Shown here piece after piece: positions 20,877 through 25,745 of a stretch of 25,745 nt of DNA. The translations under genes were made by a program, and so were the position numbers. The DNA is from Xanthobacteraceae bacterium (GTDB lineage Bacteria > Pseudomonadota > Alphaproteobacteria > Rhizobiales > Xanthobacteraceae), in assembly GCA_025929595.1 (NCBI GenBank), contig JAICQA010000004.1, positions 1 to 25,745 on the forward strand, written 5' to 3'. The number at the start of each line of letters is the position of its first letter. Positions within the stretch are counted from its first letter, which is position 1. The notes beneath the pieces are model-generated. The model searched no databases. It saw only the letters and a program-made list of their open reading frames with translations, and was not told the DNA's origin.

Positions 20877-22223
20877 TCAGGCCGCGGCGGACTTGGTCAG
20901 CGCGTCGACGATATCGTCGACCGCGGCTTCGACAAGCGAGCGATCGTCGCCCTCGCCCATGACGCGAATCACCGGCTCGGTGCCGGACGAGCGCACGACA
21001 AGACGCCCATGACCGTCGAGCCGTTTCTCGACCGATGCGATCACCGTCTTGACCTTGCTGTCGTCGAGCGGCTTGCCGCTCTTGTAACGAACGTTCTTCT
21101 GGATCTGCGGCAGCGGCTCGAAGCGGTGGCAGATTTCGCTCACCGACTTGCCGATATTCTGCACGACCGCGAGCACCTGCAACGCCGCGACGAGCCCGTC
21201 GCCCGTAGTGGTGAAATCCGACAGGATGATGTGGCCCGATTGCTCGCCGCCGACATTGATGCCGTCCGCGCGCATCCGCTCCAGCACATGGCGGTCGCCC
21301 ACCGGCGTCCGCACCATCGAAATTCCCTGCGCCTTGAGATGGCGTTCGAGCCCGAGATTGGACATGACCGTCGCGACGATACCAGGCTTCGCGAGACGGC
21401 CGTCATCCTTGAACGACTCCGCGATCACGGCGAGCAACTGGTCGCCGTCGACGAGGTGGCCCTTCTCATCGACGATAATCACGCGATCCGCGTCGCCGTC
21501 GAGCGCAATACCGATATCGGCGCGCATCTCGCGCACCTTGGCGCTGAGCGCCTCGGGCGACGTCGATCCGCATTCGCGGTTGATGTTGAAGCCGTCCGGC
21601 TCGACGCCGATTTCGAGCACTTCAGCGCCGAGCTCCCAGAGTGCCGCCGGCGCGACCTTGTAGGCGGCGCCGTTCGCGCAATCGATCACGATGCGCAGCC
21701 CCTCGAGCGAAAGGTTTCGCGGCAAGGTGCGCTTCGCGTATTCGATGTAGCGGTCCTGCACGCCGTCGATGCGCTTGGCGCGCCCGAGGTCGGCTGACTT
21801 CGCGAGCCGCTGGCCGAGATCGGAATCGATCAGCTTCTCGATCTCGCGCTCAATCTCATCGGAGAGCTTGTAGCCATCGGGGCCGAACAGCTTGATCCCG
21901 TTATCGTCGTAAGCGTTGTGCGAGGCGGAGATCATGACGCCCGCGTCGGCGCGCATGGAGCGCGTCAGCATCGCGACGGCCGGCGTCGGCATCGGGCCGG
22001 TCTGGAAGACGTCCATGCCGACCGACGTAAAGCCCGCGATCAGTGCCGTCTCGATCATGTAGCCCGAAAGCCGGGTATCCTTGCCGATCAGCACCCGGTG
22101 GCGATGTTCGCCGCGCAGGAAAACGAGACCGGCCGCCTGCCCCACGCGCAGCGCGAGGTCGGGCGTGATCTTCGTGTTCGCCCGCCCGCGAATGCCGTCG
22201 GTGCCGAAATACTTGTTCGCCAT
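20877..22223 (-). CDS. glmM: Phosphoglucosamine mutase
   Basis: Interconverts glucosamine-6-phosphate and glucosamine-1-phosphate, the step that feeds UDP-N-acetylglucosamine for peptidoglycan and lipopolysaccharide. ATG 22223 gives 448 residues (M-A-N-K-Y-F-G-T-D-G-I-R-G), the usual length; the frame extension to 22256 is not protein-like. The phosphoserine loop is I-S-A-S-H-N-A-Y-D-D-N-G-I-K with Ser101 as the phosphorylated residue. The Mg site D-G-D-A-D-R and the sugar loop G-G-E-Q-S-G-H are intact, as is R-S-S-G-T-E-P in the phosphate-binding tail. The gene is divergent from the RraA-like gene across 185 nt. It is often near ftsH and folP, which are not seen here. Confidence 0.97.
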   Translation of the reverse strand: MANKYFGTDGIRGRANTKITPDLALRVGQAAGLVFLRGEHRHRVLIGKDTRLSGYMIETALIAGFTSVGMDVFQTGPMPTPAVAMLTRSMRADAGVMISASHNAYDDNGIKLFGPDGYKLSDEIEREIEKLIDSDLGQRLAKSADLGRAKRIDGVQDRYIEYAKRTLPRNLSLEGLRIVIDCANGAAYKVAPAALWELGAEVLEIGVEPDGFNINRECGSTSPEALSAKVREMRADIGIALDGDADRVIIVDEKGHLVDGDQLLAVIAESFKDDGRLAKPGIVATVMSNLGLERHLKAQGISMVRTPVGDRHVLERMRADGINVGGEQSGHIILSDFTTTGDGLVAALQVLAVVQNIGKSVSEICHRFEPLPQIQKNVRYKSGKPLDDSKVKTVIASVEKRLDGHGRLVVRSSGTEPVIRVMGEGDDRSLVEAAVDDIVDALTKSAAA

Positions 22224-22267
22224 ACGCTTTTCCGCCCGGTCGAAAGGCCGTCTCACCCCGCCTGCCG

Positions 22268-22295
22268 GCGCCCTTATACGGAATTTATAGGGCGC
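22268..22295. repeat. Inverted repeat in the glmM / rraA-like divergent promoter region
   Basis: GCGCCC-T-TATA and TATA-GGGCGC form arms of ten paired bases with one bulged T, around CGGAATT. It lies 45-72 nt upstream of the glmM start and 113-140 nt upstream of the other gene. It may be an operator for a dimeric regulator or a hairpin in an untranslated leader. Confidence 0.35.
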
Positions 22296-22408
22296 AAACC
22301 TTCAAAAAATATGAGTTCCCGTTGCCTCCGCCACAGGCGTTAATGATCGTATACCGTTCTGTCCGCCGCCAGGACGCGCTTAAATCGACCATCCGAACAG
22401 GAATTCTC

Positions 22409-23101
22409 ATGACCACGATGCCGGCCGCTTCTGATCTCGAGTTCTTGCGCTCCCTCGACACCCCGACCGTGTGCAACCTGATCGAAATGGTGGCGCCCGA
22501 ACGGCGCGGTTCGTTCTACACCGTCAAGCATCTGCACTGCCCGTTCCCCGACCTGCCGCCCATGGTCGGCTTCGCAAAGACGGTGACGATCCGCACCAGG
22601 GACAAGGTGCCCCTCGGCGAGGCCGGCTACATGCAGAAGCGTCTCGACTATCTCGACTACGTGGCCGCCGAGCCGCAGTCCGGCATCGTCGTGATCGAAG
22701 ATCTCGACGGGGAGCATGTCGGCTACGGCGCCTTCTGGGGCGAGGTGCAGTCGAACATTCACAAGGCGCTCGGATGCCTCGGCACCATCACCAACGGCTC
22801 GATCCGTGACATCCCGATGATCCCCGCAGGTTTTCAAATGCTGGCGGGATCGGTTTCGCCCTCGCACGCCTATGTCCATGTGGCGGATTACGGCGTCCCG
22901 GTGAACATCCACGGCATGGCCGTCGAAAGCGGCAATCTCATTCACGCCGACCGCCACGGCGCGGTGGTCGTGCCGGTGGACAAGATCGCCGCCATGCGGC
23001 CCGCACTCGACAAGATCAACGCGCACGAAAAAAGGATCATCGACGCCGCGCGCGCATCCAACGGCAACGTCGAAACGATCAAGGCGGCGCTGCGCGGCTG
23101 A
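22409..23101 (+). CDS. RraA-like family protein (possible HMG/CHA aldolase fold)
   Basis: ATG 22409 with AGGAA upstream gives 230 residues. The core has G-Y-G-A-F-W-G-E-V, then N-G-S-I-R-D-I-P and V-N-I-H-G-M-A-V-E-S-G, then L-I-H-A-D-R-H-G-A-V-V-V-P, matching the RraA/menG family (trimeric, metal-binding Arg-Asp). Members include the E. coli RNase E inhibitor RraA and class II aldolases such as 4-hydroxy-4-methyl-2-oxoglutarate aldolase. The Arg-Asp pair suggests aldolase or decarboxylase activity rather than RraA, but the exact reaction is unknown. The next gene starts 35 nt on and may be in the same operon. Confidence 0.85.
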   Translation: MTTMPAASDLEFLRSLDTPTVCNLIEMVAPERRGSFYTVKHLHCPFPDLPPMVGFAKTVTIRTRDKVPLGEAGYMQKRLDYLDYVAAEPQSGIVVIEDLDGEHVGYGAFWGEVQSNIHKALGCLGTITNGSIRDIPMIPAGFQMLAGSVSPSHAYVHVADYGVPVNIHGMAVESGNLIHADRHGAVVVPVDKIAAMRPALDKINAHEKRIIDAARASNGNVETIKAALRG

Positions 23102-23136
23102 GGCGCGCTCGACGGAGCAAGGGGCAGAGTCGGCAA

Positions 23137-23703
23137 ATGACCGAAGTTGCCTACAAATTTCACGGCCACGCGATCGTGTCGGACAACGACATGATCGCGG
23201 ATGCCGACGGCAAGATGCCCGAGAGCCTCGTCAATGCCTCGGACTTCACGCGCTTTCAGCGCGAACTCGATCGCGCCGGCGCGCTGATCGTTGGCCGGAA
23301 AGGGCACGAGGCTCACCCGGACCGGCGCGGCCGCAACCGCATCGTCGTCTCATCTTCCGCCAAAGAAATCGAACGGCGCGCAGACGGGTGGTGGTGGAAT
23401 CCCGCGCAGGCCTCCCTGGACGAAGCACTGGTCCGCGCCTTTCCGCGCGGCGGCATTGTTGCCGTGCCCGGCGGCCGCCGCGTGTTCGATCTCATGCTCG
23501 AGCACGGCTACGACCAATTTCACCTTGCTCGTGTGCGCGGCGTGTTTGTGGAAGGCGGCGTGCCGGTGTTCAGCGAATGCGCGAACGGCCGCTCGGCAGA
23601 AGAAGTGCTTGCCGCGCACGGCCTTGTGCCGGCACCGTCGGAGGTACTCGATGCCACCGCGCGCGTCGCTGTCACGATATGGCGCAAGCAAAAGTCGCAC
23701 TGA
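23137..23703 (+). CDS. Dihydrofolate reductase / RibD-like reductase family protein
   Basis: A 188-residue protein. It has the fold markers of the DHFR/RibD C-terminal superfamily: G-A-L-I-V-G-R-K-G-H-E (NADPH-binding helix), R-N-R-I-V-V-S-S-S, G-I-V-A-V-P-G-G-R-R-V-F-D-L-M and F-H-L-A-R-V-R. It lacks the usual N-terminal A-x-x-x-x-G-x-I-G start, having instead F-H-G-H-A-I-V-S-D-N-D-M-I-A-D-A-D-G-K-M-P. True folate reduction is therefore doubtful and the substrate is unknown. No strong ribosome site was seen at ATG 23137. It lies between the RraA-like gene and the FecR-domain gene, all on one strand with small gaps. Confidence 0.8.
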   Translation: MTEVAYKFHGHAIVSDNDMIADADGKMPESLVNASDFTRFQRELDRAGALIVGRKGHEAHPDRRGRNRIVVSSSAKEIERRADGWWWNPAQASLDEALVRAFPRGGIVAVPGGRRVFDLMLEHGYDQFHLARVRGVFVEGGVPVFSECANGRSAEEVLAAHGLVPAPSEVLDATARVAVTIWRKQKSH

Positions 23704-23766
23704 GCAATGACACGCGGCGAAACCTGCCTTACGGTGCGGCGCGCTTCCCGAACCACGGACGAATCC

Positions 23767-24531
23767 ATGCTCCGATGCCTTGCACCAATCGCCGCTGCGA
23801 TTGCTTTCGCGTATCCAGCTGCAGCGCAGCAGGCAGTCGGCAAAGCGGTGGCGATCACGGTCAACGTCACCGGTGCCCGGGACGCCGATTCCCGCCGGCT
23901 CGGCAAGGGCGATGGAATCTTCGAACACGAACGGATCAGCACGGACGCCAAGGGTACCGGGCAATTCGAGCTGCTCGATCAGACGCGACTGGCCGTCGGC
24001 CCCGGTTCTTCCGTCAAGCTCGACCAGTTCGTGTACAATTCGGATAAGAAAGCCACTGCAGTGGCGATCGAGGTCGGGCGTGGTGCCTTGCGTTTCATCT
24101 CCGGCAGGAGCGAGAGCAAGGTGTACAGTATTCGCACGCCGGCAGCGACGCTGGGCGTGCGCGGAACGGTCTTCGACATCTACGTCGCCCCCGACGGAGA
24201 GATGGCCGTCGCGATGATCGAGGGCGGCATCGAGATTTGTCCACGCGGCGGCGCGTGTCGGATGCATGACGTGGTCGGCCGTTTCCTGCGCCTGACGCCG
24301 GCCGGCGTCTTTTCGCTGCACGATCGCTGGGACGGGACCTTGCTCGGCGGCATGACATTCGGTGCCGCTCTTCCGTTTCTCGCTGCGCAGAATGTCCTGA
24401 CGCCGGCATTCCGGGCGCGGCCCGCCGTCGCCTCGCGCTATATCGGCGCCATTCCGAAAGCACTCAAAGAGACGGGCAAGGCGGTGCCCAATCTTTTGAA
24501 ACCGCTCAAGCAGTTGAACCCGTTCCGCTGA
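23767..24531 (+). CDS. Exported FecR-domain protein
   Basis: ATG 23767 gives 254 residues; the frame open from 23707 has no ribosome site. A signal peptide ends near residue 20 (F-A-Y-P-A-A-A-Q-Q). Residues about 25-170 form a FecR domain, shown by A-V-G-P-G-S-S-V-K-L-D-Q-F, then G-A-L-R-F-I-S-G and the hallmark I-R-T-P-A-A-T-L-G-V-R-G-T-V-F-D-I. The true FecR is a membrane anti-sigma factor. Here the N-terminus is a signal peptide with no anti-sigma part, so this is a free-standing periplasmic FecR protein of unknown role, a type common in Bradyrhizobium. The last 80 residues are basic and may be flexible. It converges on azlD with a 13-nt gap. Confidence 0.8.
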   Translation: MLRCLAPIAAAIAFAYPAAAQQAVGKAVAITVNVTGARDADSRRLGKGDGIFEHERISTDAKGTGQFELLDQTRLAVGPGSSVKLDQFVYNSDKKATAVAIEVGRGALRFISGRSESKVYSIRTPAATLGVRGTVFDIYVAPDGEMAVAMIEGGIEICPRGGACRMHDVVGRFLRLTPAGVFSLHDRWDGTLLGGMTFGAALPFLAAQNVLTPAFRARPAVASRYIGAIPKALKETGKAVPNLLKPLKQLNPFR

Positions 24532-24544
24532 AGCCGCGGGGAAT

Positions 24545-24856
24545 TCATCCGGCCATCGCGCGCGCCGCGGCGGCGACCGCCATACCGGCAAATACGGCGA
24601 GATAGTCGCGCCGCAGCAGATACATGACGACAGCACCGGTCGCGACCGCGGCCGCCGCCGCAATGCCGTCGCGCACGACGAGCGGCAGGACGGTCGCAAC
24701 GATGACCGCGCCGGGAGAGGCTTCCAGCATCCGGCGAACGCGCGGCGTCAGGTTCACATAGCCCATCAACCAGAACCCGCCGGCGCGCGTCAGATAGGTC
24801 GCGCCGGTCATGGCGAGGATGGCGAGCAGAACGACCGGGCTCGCGTCAATCGTCAT
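24545..24856 (-). CDS. azlD: Branched-chain amino acid exporter, small subunit (AzlD)
   Basis: A 103-residue membrane protein with about four helices. ATG 24856 follows GGAGG at an eight-base spacing and overlaps the azlC stop by 11 nt. Features are T-Y-L-T-R-A-G-G-F-W-L-M-G near the start, A-S-P-G-A-V-I-V-A-T-V-L-P in the middle and A-A-A-V-A-T-G-A-V-V-M-Y after it, as in the AzlD family. AzlC and AzlD (also YgaZ and YgaH) form the two-part exporter of branched-chain amino acids. The frame also runs upstream to 25156, but that part is an antisense shadow. Confidence 0.88.
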   Translation of the reverse strand: MTIDASPVVLLAILAMTGATYLTRAGGFWLMGYVNLTPRVRRMLEASPGAVIVATVLPLVVRDGIAAAAAVATGAVVMYLLRRDYLAVFAGMAVAAAARAMAG

Positions 24857-25562
24857 CGACGAAACCTCCGGCCACGATGCCCGCCACCGAGCCCGCGATG
24901 ACGTACCACCAGCCTTCGACGAAGAAATAGAAGGCGAGTGCCACGACGCCCGCCACCGCCCATGCCAGCGCCCGTTTCGGCCCGCGCCAGAGCGGGACAA
25001 GCATGGCCGCGAAGAAGACCGGTACGACGAGATCGAGCGCGATGGCCTGAGGATCAGGCACCAGCGAACCGGCGAGATGGCCCACCGTCGTCGCGACCAT
25101 CCAGAAGGCGTAAAACAGCAGTCCGCCGCCGAGGATGATCGCCGCGTCCGCGCCACCCTCCGCGCGATAACGCATCGCGATGATCCAGCCGGGATCCGTC
25201 AGAAGATAAAGCGTCGGATAAACCTGCGATGCCGGCAGCGTGCCCAGCCACGGCTGCAGGCCCGCACCCGCGAGCAACAGCCGCGAATTGACCGTGAAAA
25301 CGAGGAGCGCGAGGCCCACGATGGCGCCGCTTGTCATTTCGGATGGCCATACGCCCAGCGCGGCCATCTGCGATAACCCGGCATACACAAGGCCGTTCAT
25401 CAGAATGCTTTCGGCGAGCGTCAATCCGTTGGCGGCACCCGTGCTGCCGACGGCGAGACCGAAGGCGATCATGCCGGGCAGGAGCGGCGCGCCGAGCCGC
25501 GCGCCGAGCGCGAAACCGTCGAACGACCAAAATGCCGGGGAAGTTTTCACGCGCGCATTCAT
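24846..25562 (-). CDS. azlC: Branched-chain amino acid exporter, large subunit (AzlC)
   Basis: ATG 25562 gives 238 residues; the frame is open to 25724, but that part lacks protein character. Seven or eight hydrophobic helices are present. Family marks are P-G-M-I-A-F-G-L-A-V-G, then S-I-L-M-N-G-L-V-Y-A-G-L-S-Q-M-A, F-T-V-N-S-R-L-L-L-A-G and W-I-I-A-M-R-Y. It should form a complex with AzlD, whose gene overlaps by 11 nt, and export leucine, valine or isoleucine. No ribosome site precedes the ATG, so the real start may be an alternative such as the in-frame ATG at 25616. Confidence 0.88.
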   Translation of the reverse strand: MNARVKTSPAFWSFDGFALGARLGAPLLPGMIAFGLAVGSTGAANGLTLAESILMNGLVYAGLSQMAALGVWPSEMTSGAIVGLALLVFTVNSRLLLAGAGLQPWLGTLPASQVYPTLYLLTDPGWIIAMRYRAEGGADAAIILGGGLLFYAFWMVATTVGHLAGSLVPDPQAIALDLVVPVFFAAMLVPLWRGPKRALAWAVAGVVALAFYFFVEGWWYVIAGSVAGIVAGGFVDDD

Positions 25563-25659
25563 GAGGGAGGCCGCCCTAGCAAGCGGCCATCGGGAGGGCA
25601 ATAAGCGATTGCGCATGGGCGCCCGCGTTTGGCGCAGAACATGCGGGCGCGAAGCGCCG

Positions 25660-25745
25660 TCAGGCGGCGCGATGCAATCCGCGCGTCGAGAGAACCGGCC
25701 ACGCGCGCAACAGGACAAGCACAAAGACGATCAACGCCGAACCGA
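25660..25745 (-). CDS. C-terminal end of a membrane protein (continues outside window)
   Basis: On the minus strand the frame from the window edge reads G-S-A-L-I-V-F-V-L-V-L-L-R-A-W-P-V-L and then a short basic tail before TGA (25660-25662). A long hydrophobic helix followed by positive residues is the normal end of an inner-membrane transporter. Too little is visible to name the family. It lies about 100 nt upstream of azlC on the same strand. Confidence 0.5.
   Translation of the reverse strand, partial: GSALIVFVLVLLRAWPVLSTRGLHRAA

Noticed and set aside
20463..21797. Plus-strand open frame of 444 codons
   Set aside because: Antisense to glmM and part of an outer membrane gene, both well supported.
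1..25745. CRISPR arrays, prophage genes, transposases, toxin-antitoxin pairs
   Set aside because: No regular spaced repeats, no integrase or transposase motif and no recognisable toxin or antitoxin were seen on either strand.

Overview
The window reads as chromosome from a GC-rich alphaproteobacterium of the order Hyphomicrobiales (Bradyrhizobium, Rhodopseudomonas or Xanthobacteraceae type). The evidence is the order rluD, rpoH, purA, serA, serC, glmM, the C-terminal sequences of several small hypothetical proteins, palindromic intergenic repeats of a kind common in this order, and CtrA-like TTAA-N7-TTAA sites. The species is inferred only, because no rRNA is present.

Layout. Positions 1-1479 hold the end of an RND/MMPL exporter gene and a coupled exported protein. 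Positions 1480-7321 are accessory in character. They carry very small hypothetical genes on both strands, a frameshifted zinc-ribbon gene, a remnant of a duplicated gene end, several strong terminators, a His-rich exported protein and a lone Schlafen AlbA_2-domain protein. This stretch ends at the 3' side of tRNA-Glu(CTC) (7322-7396). Positions 7397-25745 are mostly core. They hold an MDR reductase with a DUF6476-like membrane protein, then rluD and rpoH. A conserved membrane protein follows, interrupted by an amber codon, downstream of purA. Next come a two-domain VOC dioxygenase-like protein, a DMT permease, serA and serC, two surface beta-barrel proteins and glmM. The window ends with an RraA-like protein, a DHFR/RibD-like reductase, a FecR-domain exported protein, azlD, azlC and the tail of one more membrane protein.

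How the genes work together. serC and serA encode the first two steps of serine synthesis and lie in one minus-strand unit, with a structured leader before serC. purA commits IMP to AMP. glmM makes glucosamine-1-phosphate for the cell envelope. The two Omp25/31-like genes flank a shared DNA motif resembling CtrA sites and may be timed with the cell cycle. RpoH controls heat shock. AzlC and AzlD form a branched-chain amino acid exporter.

I did not find a convincing new multi-gene system. The best leads are the in-frame TAG in the purA-linked membrane protein gene, the CtrA-like sites around the outer membrane genes, the minus-strand terminator inside the purA leader, the zinc-ribbon frameshift, and the decayed accessory stretch beside tRNA-Glu.
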